A stretch of 64,000 nucleotides of DNA. Origin: Mesorhizobium sp. M1B.F.Ca.ET.045.04.1.1. Its GTDB lineage: Bacteria; Pseudomonadota; Alphaproteobacteria; Rhizobiales; Rhizobiaceae. The translations under genes and the position numbers were made by a program. Where the stretch lies: assembly GCF_003952465.1 (NCBI RefSeq), contig NZ_CP034448.1:3945001-4009000 (forward strand). Reading direction: 5' to 3'. Of the stretch, positions 16,858 through 25,832 are shown piece by piece; the first letter of the stretch is position 1; the number at the start of each line of letters is the position of its first letter. The notes below the pieces were generated by a model. It searched no databases and had not been told where the DNA came from. It saw nothing but the letters and a program-made list of their open reading frames with translations.

Positions 16858-17372
16858 TAGCGCCACTCCGGAGAGAAGGGTATCTCGTCGTCCAACCCGC
16901 CACCGCCAAAGCCGCCGCCGCCGGACGAGCCGCTGTCGCGGGAGGACTGGTTGCTGCGCGATCCGCCACCGCGGTCGTCCTGGCGCTCACCGCGGCCACC
17001 ACTGCCCCGCCGATCGTCATCGCCGCCGCCGGACAGCATGATGAGCGATCCGCCAAAGTTCTGAATCACAACCTCGGTCGAATACCGGTCATTGCCATAC
17101 TGGTCTTGCCACTTGCGCGTCTGCAGTTGACCTTCGATGTAGACCTTCATTCCCTTCTTCAGATACTGCTCGGCCACCTTGGCGATGCCGCCGAAAATGA
17201 CGACATTGTGCCATTCGGTCTTTTCGCGCTTTTCGCCGGTCTGTTTGTCGCGCCAAGTTTCCGACGTCGCGATGCGCATGTTGGCGATCGGATCGCCGGA
17301 GTTGTTCTTGCGGATGTCCGGATCGGCGCCGAGATGACCTATCAATTGGACCTTGTTCAGACTGCCAGCCAT
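16857..17372 (-). CDS. ssb: Single-stranded DNA-binding protein
   Basis: 171 aa. OB-fold N-terminus (NKVQLIGHLGADPDIR...WHNVVIFGGIAKVAEQYLKKGMKVYIEGQL), a Gly/Arg/Ser-rich linker, and the acidic tip DDEIPFSPEW, close to the DDDIPF tip that recruits SSB partners. Phage-encoded SSB supporting replication and RecET-type recombination encoded by the same operon. Confidence 0.97.
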   Translation of the reverse strand: MAGSLNKVQLIGHLGADPDIRKNNSGDPIANMRIATSETWRDKQTGEKREKTEWHNVVIFGGIAKVAEQYLKKGMKVYIEGQLQTRKWQDQYGNDRYSTEVVIQNFGGSLIMLSGGGDDDRRGSGGRGERQDDRGGGSRSNQSSRDSGSSGGGGFGGGGLDDEIPFSPEWR

Positions 17373-17659
17373 CAGATGCCTGCTTTCCTGTTGAGGGCGG
17401 CATTGACTTCGTCAGCCGTCGCGTTTCGATCTTCAGTGAGGTACTCGTCAACGATGGAAGTACATTTGCTGCACAAACACATCTCGGCTTGAACAGACGA
17501 GAATCCACCCTCCCGCGGCGAACCAGAGCGAACGCTGTTGACGGCCATATCGTACAATGACCAGCCTTCCGGTGTTGCTTCTGCCGCATCCATGTCGAAT
17601 GTCATGGGAGCCGAGCATCCATCGCATTGGAAGTGCGCTCTGATCGTCGACAGGGTCAT
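17372..17659 (-). CDS. Small Cys-containing phage protein
   Basis: 95 aa from ATG 17659 (ATGA). CDGC near the N-terminus and CLCSKC at about residues 66-71 indicate a zinc ribbon. Unknown function. Confidence 0.65.
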   Translation of the reverse strand: MTLSTIRAHFQCDGCSAPMTFDMDAAEATPEGWSLYDMAVNSVRSGSPREGGFSSVQAEMCLCSKCTSIVDEYLTEDRNATADEVNAALNRKAGI

Positions 17660-18123
17660 TTCCACGCCCACCCGAGTTCGGACGCCGTGTTCCTCAAGAT
17701 GTCGGCGAGCATCGGGGGGATTCCGTACTTCTTGACCGAATAGGAGAGGTTCATGGGCTCGCCGCCGTCACGCTCGACATTGGCGGCGCGCCAGTCACAG
17801 AACATCTCGACAAGACTCATCAGCGTCATGCCGGCCATGCCTCTGCCGATGTGCGCCTCAGGATGGTGATCGTTGTTCGCGTAGTGATGCGTGATCATGT
17901 CGCCGAGCATGGCGGTGCGCCGGCGCGCCTCGTCGGAGCCATAGGGCGCCGGACCTTCCTTCTCGATCAGAGTCAGCAGCGCATCTAGCGGCCCCTTTTC
18001 GGTCGGCGTGAACTTCGACGCGTCGTGCACCTCGGCCCGGGCATCCATCAGATCGCAAAACTGATGGATAGACGCCCGGACCAGGGCGATGTGGTTGAGG
18101 ATGCTTTCCGTCGAGTCGACCAT
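17656..18123 (-). CDS. DUF5662-like phage protein
   Basis: 155 aa from ATG 18123. The pattern IHQFCDLMDARAEVHDASKF...HHYANNDHHPEAH...EMFCDWRAA is that of DUF5662, a His/Asp-rich all-helical phage family that looks like a metal-dependent phosphohydrolase-type fold. Activity not established. Confidence 0.78.
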   Translation of the reverse strand: MVDSTESILNHIALVRASIHQFCDLMDARAEVHDASKFTPTEKGPLDALLTLIEKEGPAPYGSDEARRRTAMLGDMITHHYANNDHHPEAHIGRGMAGMTLMSLVEMFCDWRAANVERDGGEPMNLSYSVKKYGIPPMLADILRNTASELGWAWK

Positions 18124-19244
18124 CACCCGACTCTCATCGGCATGAGGACATAGACCGACGCCGGATCCTTGTCAGTCGTGATGACTGTCGGACTACCCGG
18201 ATCGATCAGGCTGATGCGGGCATCGCCGGTGCCGATCACCGTCATGATGTCGCTCAGATACTTGGCGTTGAAGCCGATCTCGAGCGGTTCGCCGCCATAC
18301 TGGACGTCGACATCCTCTTCGGCCGACCCATTGTCGGGGCTGTTGACGGTCAAGCTCAGATGCTCGTCGGTAAAGGTCAGTTTGACCGCGCGGCCGCGCT
18401 CGGACGAAACCGTCGTGACGCGATCGGCCGCCGCCGACAGAATCTTGGAGGCGACGATAGCGATGCGATTGCCGATGGCGGGTATGACGCGTTTGTAGTC
18501 CGGAAAGGTGCCATCGATCAGTTTCGATACAAGCACCGTGGTGCCGACCGTCACACGGATCTTGTTCTCGCTCACCTCGACCTTGATCGGATCGGTGCCG
18601 GCGACCTTGGCCAGGGTGATGATCTCACTGATTGTCTTGCGCGGAACGATGATGGGCGGAAACCCGTCGACGTCGCCATCTGGCTGTCGGTATGACGTCG
18701 CCAGGCGATGGCCGTCGGTGGCCACAAAGGTGATGGCATCCGGCTGGGCGTCATCCACGTTCCAGAAGACGCCGTTGAGATAATATCGCGTCTCCTCGGT
18801 CGAGATGGCGAATTGGACCTTGGAGAGCGCCTCGAGCAGCGCGTCGCCGGCGAACTGGATGGTGTGGGAATAGTTGCCGTCGGTCATCTGCGGATAGTCG
18901 CTATCCGGCAGCGTCTGCAGTCGGAACTTCGACCGGCCGGCACCGACGCTGGCGACCTGGCCATCCGGCTCGCTCTCGAACATCACCTCGGAGCCGGGTG
19001 CCATCTTGCGCAGGATGTCGCTCAGCAGCTGTGCCGGCACACTCGTCGCACCCGGTCGCGCCACGGCGGCGCCGAGCGCCATCGTGATCTCGAGGTCGAG
19101 ATCGGTGGCGCGCAGTTCGATACCGTCCTGCTTTGCCGAAACCACAGCGTTCGATAGGATTGGAATGCTATTGCGGCGCTCGCATATTTTTTGGACGGCG
19201 GCCATAGCCGCGGCGAAGGCTTTTGCGTCGGCGACAAACTTCAT
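18123..19244 (-). CDS. dnaN: DNA polymerase III beta subunit (sliding clamp), first copy
   Basis: 373 aa, normal clamp length, three clamp domains. Diagnostic segments: RRNSIPILSNAVV, ATDLDLEI, the TEETRYYLNGVFW motif, ATDGHRLA, and C-terminal YVLMPMRVG. A clamp tethers polymerase to DNA. It lies directly beside the DnaQ-type exonuclease, suggesting the phage supplies both a clamp and a proofreading subunit. A second clamp gene lies at 52195-53541. Confidence 0.96.
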   Translation of the reverse strand: MKFVADAKAFAAAMAAVQKICERRNSIPILSNAVVSAKQDGIELRATDLDLEITMALGAAVARPGATSVPAQLLSDILRKMAPGSEVMFESEPDGQVASVGAGRSKFRLQTLPDSDYPQMTDGNYSHTIQFAGDALLEALSKVQFAISTEETRYYLNGVFWNVDDAQPDAITFVATDGHRLATSYRQPDGDVDGFPPIIVPRKTISEIITLAKVAGTDPIKVEVSENKIRVTVGTTVLVSKLIDGTFPDYKRVIPAIGNRIAIVASKILSAAADRVTTVSSERGRAVKLTFTDEHLSLTVNSPDNGSAEEDVDVQYGGEPLEIGFNAKYLSDIMTVIGTGDARISLIDPGSPTVITTDKDPASVYVLMPMRVG

Positions 19245-20128
19245 AGCGGAAAGAGCTCCTGGTTCTCATAGGCCGACACCGGCGGCAACTCCTGCGCCGG
19301 CGGTGTTTCCGGCAGGTTGTTGGCGCGGAACTGTCGGTTGAGGTCGACCCGCTCGTTCTCGAGGCGCTGGTCGATCTCGCGGCGTTCCATCTCGCGGCGG
19401 ACGGTGAAAACGACGTCTTCCCCGAAATCCTTTTTCAGGATCCGGGTCAGCATCGACCATTCGACGTCTTTCCACGGCGTCCCCTTGCCGCCGTTGTAGT
19501 AGGTGTCGCCGATCTTGCAGGTCGGGATAGGGGCTGGGTTGTTGGTGAACTTCACCAATTGCTCGATCGAATGACCGGCGTTCAGCATGTCTCGGACGGT
19601 GTGCGCCGTGACGTAGGAGTCGGGCTGCGCGCGGTGCGGAGGCATACACAGTTCTCGCACGATGCCTTCCGGATTCAGGTAATAGCGCAGGCCGTTGTTC
19701 TTGAACGTCGGCGACTCCGGATAGAGATTGAGAGCGCAGCGGTACGTATCGATCCACGGGGCATTGCCGGTAATCTCTTCGCTCAGCCATTTGCGCTCGA
19801 ACTCGGCGCCGTGGGCGGCGTAGGCGATCACGTCGACGTTGAAGACCAGCGGATGAACCTCGCGCCACACTGGCGAATTGATAACATCGCAGTCCATGAT
19901 GTGATGAACCGCCATCGTCTCGGCCGGGATCGGCTGCATCGGATTGACCAGGAAGCCTTGGCCCGGCCGAACCTCCCACTGCGTCGGCTCGCCGAAAAGA
20001 TCGGTTCGGGTCGCAACGACGTCTGTGTAGCCGATCTCGACGATGCCGTTCGGTTCGGGCTCCGGGAAGAGTGTCTCAAGGTCGACAACGCGCACGCGCG
20101 CCACCGGAGCCTCAATCATGTCGCTCAT
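19241..20128 (-). CDS. DnaQ/RNase T-type 3'-5' exonuclease
   Basis: 295 aa. DEDDh motifs are present: VVDLET (DxE), AYAAHGAEFE (the AHNxxFD motif), and HRAQPDSYVTAHT (H and final D). The catalytic part covers about residues 10-175; the C-terminal 120 residues are a charged extension. Probably an epsilon-like proofreading subunit or a recombination exonuclease; adjacency to dnaN favours the first. Confidence 0.85.
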   Translation of the reverse strand: MSDMIEAPVARVRVVDLETLFPEPEPNGIVEIGYTDVVATRTDLFGEPTQWEVRPGQGFLVNPMQPIPAETMAVHHIMDCDVINSPVWREVHPLVFNVDVIAYAAHGAEFERKWLSEEITGNAPWIDTYRCALNLYPESPTFKNNGLRYYLNPEGIVRELCMPPHRAQPDSYVTAHTVRDMLNAGHSIEQLVKFTNNPAPIPTCKIGDTYYNGGKGTPWKDVEWSMLTRILKKDFGEDVVFTVRREMERREIDQRLENERVDLNRQFRANNLPETPPAQELPPVSAYENQELFPL

Positions 20129-21336
20129 AGTGCATTGTCTCCGGCAAATGATGTGTCGATTTGGGCGTTGATTTCGTCCAGCAGTCCTTCGGCGCTCAAC
20201 TCGCCTTTCGCGCGGGCCATCTCCTTGTCGTAGATGGACTTCGCCAGCGCACGATCCTTGCCCTTCGGTGCGCCGCCGTTCTCCTGCCAGAACTGGGCGG
20301 AGGCTTTGTCGACATTGCCTTCGGTCTGCATGCGTGCCAGGCTGGACGCATATTTCTTGAAGAGTTCGGCGGGAAGACGCTGGGCGGCTACCTCCGTCTT
20401 CCCGCCGGCTTCGTCATGGCCCCGTTCGGCGGAGCCCTGCGACGAATTGGTGGAGCGGCTGTCATCTGAGCCCGATGAGTGTTCGCCGCTCCTGCCAGCA
20501 TCGTCAGATGCCGGCTTTGCTGAGGCCGCTTTCGCGGACGACGTAGATTTATTAACCGTCGTTTCGCGCTGTACCCCAGTGTTCAAAATCTCTCCTGTCT
20601 TCTGGTCGACTACATCCATCGCGACCTGACCGGAGTTGGTCAGTTTCTTCACATTGTCGGGATCGAAGCCGTCGGCGGATTGCTTGCCGCCGAAGCGTGA
20701 GGCGAGTGACGGCGTGATGTCGCGTGCGAGCTGCGCGTCGCGCTCCATGCCAATCGCCAGGATCTCGTCATCACCGAGAACGCCGAGGATTGCCGACGGC
20801 TTATGAAGGCGCGCCCACTCCCGGGCGCCGCGGTAGGCGAGCATCTTGTCGAAGGTGGATGGGCGCCACGGAGACCCATCCCCGGTCGTCTTCCAGTCCT
20901 TGACCGTTCCTTCGATGATCAGTGGCCGATCCGATCCCGGTTTCATGCCGCTGATTTTGATCTTGCGGTCTTCGCCGGATCCGGTCCACTCGTATTGAAG
21001 GTCGATTCCGTAGCGAGACTCGAGCACCGAGGAGATGACCTTGCCCTCGAAGCCGAGTTTCCCATGGACGATTGCTGCGCATGCGAGTAGCGCAAATGGT
21101 GAGATGTTCCAACGGTCAGCCTGCTCGACGACGGCGAACACGTTCGCAACCACAGCCTCGTGCGGAAGATCCTTTTTGTTGTTCTTACTGCCGGTTGTCC
21201 TTAGAGACTCAGGAACGAGTGTTGACTGAGCCATCCGCTCGGCCAGCGTCCAGAGATATTCAAGGCGCTGCGGATCGATCGCCGCCGACGGTCGGAAGGT
21301 TTCGACGGGTTCGTTTATCGTCGTGATCTCGTTCAT
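20125..21336 (-). CDS. recT: RecT-family single-strand annealing protein
   Basis: 403 aa. The core (about residues 25-210) shows RecT features (FAVVEQADRWNISPFALL...HGKLGFEGKVI...AYRGAREWARLHKP). It is followed by a long Ser/Asp-rich linker and a helical C-terminal domain not seen in minimal RecT. It anneals complementary ssDNA during phage recombination with the RecE-like nuclease encoded just upstream. The two are separated by an inserted HNH endonuclease gene. Confidence 0.88.
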   Translation of the reverse strand: MNEITTINEPVETFRPSAAIDPQRLEYLWTLAERMAQSTLVPESLRTTGSKNNKKDLPHEAVVANVFAVVEQADRWNISPFALLACAAIVHGKLGFEGKVISSVLESRYGIDLQYEWTGSGEDRKIKISGMKPGSDRPLIIEGTVKDWKTTGDGSPWRPSTFDKMLAYRGAREWARLHKPSAILGVLGDDEILAIGMERDAQLARDITPSLASRFGGKQSADGFDPDNVKKLTNSGQVAMDVVDQKTGEILNTGVQRETTVNKSTSSAKAASAKPASDDAGRSGEHSSGSDDSRSTNSSQGSAERGHDEAGGKTEVAAQRLPAELFKKYASSLARMQTEGNVDKASAQFWQENGGAPKGKDRALAKSIYDKEMARAKGELSAEGLLDEINAQIDTSFAGDNAL

Positions 21337-21866
21337 GCTGCTGCCTTCTTTTTACTGATGCGACGATTCTGCATCTGCTCTGCTGTTGTTGCCCACCGGC
21401 AGTTGCTGGGTTCATAGTTGCCGTCGTTGTCATCTCTTTCGATGGACAGATCCGGTGACGGCCGGCGTCCAACGTCAGCGATGAAGCATTCAAAACCAGA
21501 GGCCGAACCGTCGCCAAATCGCCACCGATCGCAGACCATTATTCCCCTGGCCCCATAGTTCCTATACGATTCAGTCTTCGGCCGATGGCATCGGTTAATC
21601 ATTGCTCTCCAGATGCCCCATTCAGGCCATCTCGACCCACGCTTCGTCGCTCCGTGGCGCAATCGTTTCTCGGCTGCTTGTTCCTTTTGTAGGCAGCCGC
21701 AGGATCGCGCCTTTCCTCGTCTTAATTGTTGCCCCACGATAACCGTCGTGGCACCGCAGTCACAAAGGCAATTCCACGCAGCCTTATTTCTGAGGGAACC
21801 AGATCGTGCCATAACCACAAGGCGTCCAAAGCGCTTGCCGGTCATGGCTGTTACACGATCACTCAC
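21333..21866 (-). CDS. HNH homing-type endonuclease
   Basis: 177 aa from GTG 21866 (GTGA overlap). N-terminal GKRFGRLVVM...WNCLCDCGATTVIVGQQLRRGKARSCGC is the zinc-binding module common in phage homing endonucleases. The C-terminus has the HNH-like region (RPSPDLSIERDDNDGNYEPSNCRWAT). AT content is higher than in its neighbours. It interrupts the recE-recT pair, which suggests a mobile insertion. Confidence 0.85.
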   Translation of the reverse strand: MSDRVTAMTGKRFGRLVVMARSGSLRNKAAWNCLCDCGATTVIVGQQLRRGKARSCGCLQKEQAAEKRLRHGATKRGSRWPEWGIWRAMINRCHRPKTESYRNYGARGIMVCDRWRFGDGSASGFECFIADVGRRPSPDLSIERDDNDGNYEPSNCRWATTAEQMQNRRISKKKAAA

Positions 21867-22804
21867 GCCGCTAAATCCTGTTCGATCATTGCGATCCGCC
21901 GCTCTGCCTGCTCGCGTGACCATTTGGTACGGCGGATGAACCCACCATCCCCTTGTAGATTCTTCGGTCCTGGCCAGTAGCCAGTATCCAAGGCGCGTTT
22001 GAACAAGCGCAACGCAGCATGGTTCTCGGCGTGGCCTGCCGCGATCTCGTTCGGGTCCACTGCGTCGATGCGGACGCAATTAGGGCGTTTCTGCTCGACA
22101 TAGACGAGAAAGAAATTTTCCAGCGGACGGCCGAAAACCATCTGCATAGCTTCATTTACCAACCCTGCTTGTTGGTGATAGCCGCGCTCGCCTAAGGCTC
22201 TCGAAATGCCATCGTCCGAGACATCTGATACGCATTTTAAGTCGGCCGCATCGTTGTCGTTCGGAACGGCATCAGGTCGACTCTTCAGCCAGATCCCGGT
22301 TTCAGGATCCTGCCAGAACAACGAAAGCTCGACCATGCCATTGAGGATACCGCCGCGGATCGGCGGCTCGGCGGCAAGCGTCTTCGACATGCCCTTGATG
22401 TATTCGAGTTGTTCTGGCTTGAGGACGGTCAGACCCTCAATCTCTCTTTCGGCGAGCCACCTCTTGCACGAGAGGTTGTTGCCGTTCCATGCGCGCCCGT
22501 CCGGTGCCTCTTCCGGCCGCAGGACGAAGAACTTGTTGAAATCCGCTTCGCCGAGGAGGAGATGGTGGGCAGCGCGGCCAAGGATCATTGCCTCGCTGTC
22601 TTTGGTCTCTTCGCGGTCGGGATTGAGCGGCGATGTATCCCAATAGTGCGCCAGACTCTGGTTGAAGATCGTGCGCAGCCCGCTGGAACTGATTGATGGT
22701 CCTTCGGTCGGCTGGCCGTGATAAACCGACATCGGCATGTTTGCGTAGGCACCCGGCTCTGTGATCTTGGTGCCCGGGATATATTCGCGGATGAGGCCGG
22801 TCAT
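21863..22804 (-). CDS. PD-(D/E)XK exonuclease (RecE/YqaJ-like)
   Basis: 313 aa. N-terminal VYHGQPTEGPSISSSGLR is typical of RecE-C/PDDEXK_12 phage exonucleases. The catalytic core shows LKSRPDAVP and AADLKCVSD (the D...DxK motif) and YHQQAGLVNEAM. It degrades dsDNA 5' ends to give 3' tails for RecT. Translationally coupled to the SbcC-like ATPase. Confidence 0.9.
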   Translation of the reverse strand: MTGLIREYIPGTKITEPGAYANMPMSVYHGQPTEGPSISSSGLRTIFNQSLAHYWDTSPLNPDREETKDSEAMILGRAAHHLLLGEADFNKFFVLRPEEAPDGRAWNGNNLSCKRWLAEREIEGLTVLKPEQLEYIKGMSKTLAAEPPIRGGILNGMVELSLFWQDPETGIWLKSRPDAVPNDNDAADLKCVSDVSDDGISRALGERGYHQQAGLVNEAMQMVFGRPLENFFLVYVEQKRPNCVRIDAVDPNEIAAGHAENHAALRLFKRALDTGYWPGPKNLQGDGGFIRRTKWSREQAERRIAMIEQDLAA

Positions 22805-24120
22805 TCTGCCGCCCCCAATGCCTGTTCCTGGCGGATTGACCCGTCTTCGATGACGATTGCCGTTGGGCGGCTTGAGTCGACTGTCTCGACGAAGACCTGC
22901 AGATCGTGCTCGATCGCAAACTGCTCAAGTAGCGCCCATGATTTCTTATCGAGAAGGCTACCATCCTTGATGATGGCAACCTTGAGCTTTGGACTCATCG
23001 CTGCGGCGATCGCGACTGAGACGCGGATCTTCTCGGCTTGCGATGCCTGGTCGAGCGGCTGGCCGTTGAACAGCACCATGTCCTCGCCAAATTCCAACCC
23101 GTCTACGGGCATCTTGGCCTTCCGGACAGCTTCCGCCTTTTCCTTCTTGCGGGCGTCCATGGCGGCCGTGAGGGCGGCGCTGTTGGCCTCAGCAGCCTCG
23201 GCCTTCTTGATCAGGTCGGCGCGCTCGATCTTCCTGGTGACATGGGCGTTGATTGCCCGGGCGGCATTGATCTTGCCGGTGATTTCAGATTGATCGATTG
23301 GTGCCGGAAGTTCACCGGCCTTTGCCAAGCGCCCCTTCTGCTCTGATATCCATCCTTCGTCGGCGGATATGCCCTCCTCGACGGCCGCAATCTTTTGCTT
23401 CAGTTCTTCGACCTGTGCGCGAGCGCGACCGATATCTTCACCGCGCCGGTCTATGTCCCTCTGGAGCGCCTGACGGTTGGCTCGCCGCTTTTCGATGTCG
23501 GCGTTGTGGGCGCCGGCACTTTGCAGTTCTTCCACAAGAGCGGACTCGTCGATCGGTTCGTCCGGGGTATCCGCCGGCACTAGGATGCCGCTGATACGAG
23601 CTCGAAGATCCTTTGCCGATCGGTTGACGTCCGTCCTGGTCTCAAAATCCTCGCGATTCTTTTTGTCGATCGCATTGAAATCGAAATCAGGGACGAACCT
23701 TTTCAGTATCTCTGCCTGCTCCTTCCCTTCCATACGGGTGAAGGCGAGGGGATCGAACGTGAAGGCACTCAGCCAACCCGTCATCATGTTCTGCGGAGAT
23801 GGGAACCTGGCGCCGTCGGCGCTCTCGACCGTCAAGGATTCGGCTGGCTTGCCGTTCTTGTCGGTCCAGAATTTGCGGATGACCCGGATGGTCGACGCGC
23901 CAACGCCGTCGACATGAATTTCAATGGTCGCCTCTTCGGCACCATCCCGGATCGGCTTCCATGCAATTTCTTTCTTGCCGCCCATAGTAGCGAGTGCGCT
24001 GAGCGTGCTTGTTTTGCCTGCGCCGTTCGATCCTGTGATCTCGTTCAGACCACCCTTCGGATCAAACTCGACGTTCTCGACGCGCATGTAGTTGTTGATG
24101 CGCAGATAGGATATGGGCAT
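22801..24120 (-). CDS. SbcC/RecF-like ABC-type ATPase
   Basis: 439 aa. Walker A GSNGAGKTS (about residues 30-38), a central coiled coil (about 190-330, KRRANRQALQRDIDRRGEDIGRARAQVEELKQKI), then the ABC-like C-terminus with SQAEKIRVSVAIA (signature region) and VAIIKDGSLL at the Walker B position. Resembles DNA-repair SMC-type ATPases found beside phage exonuclease genes. Likely a DNA-end processing partner. Confidence 0.85.
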   Translation of the reverse strand: MPISYLRINNYMRVENVEFDPKGGLNEITGSNGAGKTSTLSALATMGGKKEIAWKPIRDGAEEATIEIHVDGVGASTIRVIRKFWTDKNGKPAESLTVESADGARFPSPQNMMTGWLSAFTFDPLAFTRMEGKEQAEILKRFVPDFDFNAIDKKNREDFETRTDVNRSAKDLRARISGILVPADTPDEPIDESALVEELQSAGAHNADIEKRRANRQALQRDIDRRGEDIGRARAQVEELKQKIAAVEEGISADEGWISEQKGRLAKAGELPAPIDQSEITGKINAARAINAHVTRKIERADLIKKAEAAEANSAALTAAMDARKKEKAEAVRKAKMPVDGLEFGEDMVLFNGQPLDQASQAEKIRVSVAIAAAMSPKLKVAIIKDGSLLDKKSWALLEQFAIEHDLQVFVETVDSSRPTAIVIEDGSIRQEQALGAAE

Positions 24121-24124
24121 GAGG

Positions 24125-24376
24125 TCAATCGCTCCGGATGTTTAAATGATGCATGACGATGCCAGCACCGGCGTCGCTGCGCTTCGCCTCGACCTCGTCG
24201 GGATGCGGCTCGGTGAGCTCGCAGTAGCGGTGCCGCGCGCGTAGAATGAACTCGCGGTCGGTGTCGAACTTCTCGATCGCCAGCAGAGCCTCGCGCACCT
24301 TGGCGATCGCCTCGGACTCCGGCTTGCGATTGGTTCGGTTGATGGTGGTCGCTTCGTTGGCGCAGACGTGGTTCAT
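24125..24376 (-). CDS. Hypothetical phage protein
   Basis: 83 aa, helical, charged (AIAKVREALLAIEKFDTDREFILRARHRYCEL). ATGA-coupled to the gene upstream. Not recognised. Confidence 0.6.
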   Translation of the reverse strand: MNHVCANEATTINRTNRKPESEAIAKVREALLAIEKFDTDREFILRARHRYCELTEPHPDEVEAKRSDAGAGIVMHHLNIRSD

Positions 24377-24564
24377 GCTGCTTGGTCCACGTATTCGATG
24401 CTGCCCGGGTGAACTGGGACTGCTTGCTCCGCGCCATCGAAAAGCACAAAGACATGCGTCGCATCGCCGTCTGGCTGGACAACCACGACGCCCTCTTTGC
24501 GCGTTTCGTCGTGCACGACGCGGCGGCCGATCTGCTTGGGATAAGGACTGATCAGTTCGCGCAT
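24373..24564 (-). CDS. Hypothetical phage protein, beta-rich
   Basis: 63 aa, short beta strands (GRRVVHD...GVVVVQPDGDATHVFVLFDG), resembling small SH3-like barrels. Overlaps its upstream neighbour by 13 bp. Unknown role. Confidence 0.6.
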   Translation of the reverse strand: MRELISPYPKQIGRRVVHDETRKEGVVVVQPDGDATHVFVLFDGAEQAVPVHPGSIEYVDQAA

Positions 24565-24752
24565 GGCGCTGCCCTCATAAGTTTCCTGTACTTCAACATC
24601 ACCTTGTGGGCTGCGGCGTCCTTCAGTTGGGACGCCAAGTCCATGGCGATGCGGCTATGGAAAAGGGCGGCGTAACGGTCGCCCTTGATGTGGAAATTGA
24701 CGGCCTCAGCAAGGTGCGCGAGCATGTCTTCGCGGGCTAGGCACTGGATCAT
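24552..24752 (-). CDS. Hypothetical phage protein, helical
   Basis: 66 aa, predicted mostly helical (REDMLAHLAEAVNFHIKGDRYAALFHSRIAMDLASQL). ATGA overlap with the upstream gene. Not recognised. Confidence 0.6.
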   Translation of the reverse strand: MIQCLAREDMLAHLAEAVNFHIKGDRYAALFHSRIAMDLASQLKDAAAHKVMLKYRKLMRAAPCAN

Positions 24753-25018
24753 GGCGCCACCGCATCAAGCTTGAGACCGTCGATCAGTTGTTCTTCCGTC
24801 CGGGTGAAGAAAGTGTCCGCGCCACTGTTGGCCTGGATTTCGTCATTCACCCGATCGCAGAAGGAGTCGCAGGTGCAAAACTCGCCGCAGATCTTGTATT
24901 GCGCGACACTCTTCCGCCGCTCGATCTCCTCGACGTATTTCGCCGACGAGATGACCTTGGCATCGGCCCAAGCGCGCAACTGGCCGAGAGGATATTGGGC
25001 GAGGGGGTTGTTGCTCAT
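24749..25018 (-). CDS. Small Cys-containing phage protein
   Basis: 89 aa from ATG 25018 (ATGA). The run ICGEFCTCDSFC holds four Cys in ten residues, a likely metal site. The N-terminus (PLAQYPLGQLRAWADAKVIS) is helical. Unknown function. Confidence 0.6.
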   Translation of the reverse strand: MSNNPLAQYPLGQLRAWADAKVISSAKYVEEIERRKSVAQYKICGEFCTCDSFCDRVNDEIQANSGADTFFTRTEEQLIDGLKLDAVAP

Positions 25019-25248
25019 GCCTTCTGCCTTTCGGCAAGCATGGCGTCGGCCGCGATGTATGCGCGTTCGGCATGGCCAGACCACGTCAGGTCATAGCCGT
25101 GAGCAAGAAGTCCAAAGAGTGCCTGCCCCGCGAACCAGTCGCGAAGACTCATGCCTTCCTGCGGCTGCACCCATTCTGGAGAATTGGGCCCGGGAACTTC
25201 GCCGCCAGTGCGCGGGAACGCTTGTCCGCCGTCATTGCGCGCACTCAT
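25015..25248 (-). CDS. Conserved phage protein of the SLRDWFAGQAL type
   Basis: 77 aa. The segment GMSLRDWFAGQALFGLL followed by a helical C-terminus with DAMLAER is a pattern seen in many phage and prophage small proteins without known function. ATGA overlap with the next gene. Confidence 0.75.
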   Translation of the reverse strand: MSARNDGGQAFPRTGGEVPGPNSPEWVQPQEGMSLRDWFAGQALFGLLAHGYDLTWSGHAERAYIAADAMLAERQKA

Positions 25249-25418
25249 GGCTTCTCGGCCTCCGCAATCGCCGCGGTCAGCCTGTCAATCTGGCGCTGTG
25301 CGTTGCTCTGGCACTGGCGCATGCGCTGGTAGTTGTCGTGATAGCTGCAGTGCTCATAGGCCGCCTTCGCGTCGGCGAGTTCAGCCTTGAGCGCGTCGAC
25401 GCTCTTGGGTGTGTTCAC
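25245..25418 (-). CDS. Small coiled-coil protein
   Basis: 57 aa from GTG 25418, overlapping the proQ stop as GTGA and ending with an ATGA overlap into the next gene. Sequence begins MNTPKSVDALKAELADAKAA and is helical throughout (YQRMRQCQSNAQRQIDRLTAAIAEAEKP). The tight overlaps at both ends support it as a real gene of the operon. Confidence 0.7.
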   Translation of the reverse strand: MNTPKSVDALKAELADAKAAYEHCSYHDNYQRMRQCQSNAQRQIDRLTAAIAEAEKP

Positions 25419-25798
25419 GGCCGCGCCTCCTCGCCGACGATCTGGCGACTGACATGCCGGTTGTTCACGCGCTCCAGGCGCGTAGCCTCACGAGCTCGCG
25501 CATAGGCCTCCGAGTGGGCCGAAACCACGCCGGCCGGGTTGCCATCCAAATCAATGCGAACGGCGCCCTCGACCATGGCCTTGGCGTATTTCGGACCGGT
25601 GCAATAGTCGCTGATTGCAAGCTTGATGACCCGGCGCGGAATATCCTTGACCGCAGCGAGAACGTCCTTGTCGATGCCGATCTTGAGCGGCCTTTTCGCC
25701 GGCTCACCCTTGCGCGAAAAGGCAGATGGAAACAGCTTTGCCAGCCGCTCACGGGCGGGATTGATGTGCTCGCGATAGGTATAGAAGGGCTTCGACAA
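25415..25798 (-). CDS. ProQ/FinO-family RNA chaperone
   Basis: 127 aa from TTG 25798 with GGAGG five bases upstream. Residues 20-105 follow the ProQ/FinO domain: LAKLFPSAFS, RPLKIGID, a helical stretch with SDYCTGPKYAKAM, then VRIDLDGNPAGVVSAHSEAYAR. Proteins of this family bind structured RNAs, often stem-loops, and affect stability and RNA pairing. Phage copies are uncommon. The same frame stays open upstream to 26194 through the zinc-ribbon gene, so an N-terminally extended form cannot be excluded. Confidence 0.88.
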   Translation of the reverse strand: MSKPFYTYREHINPARERLAKLFPSAFSRKGEPAKRPLKIGIDKDVLAAVKDIPRRVIKLAISDYCTGPKYAKAMVEGAVRIDLDGNPAGVVSAHSEAYARAREATRLERVNNRHVSRQIVGEEARP

Positions 25799-25832
25799 TT
25801 GGACCTCCGTGCGAGGGCGCCGCGGCGCGATT

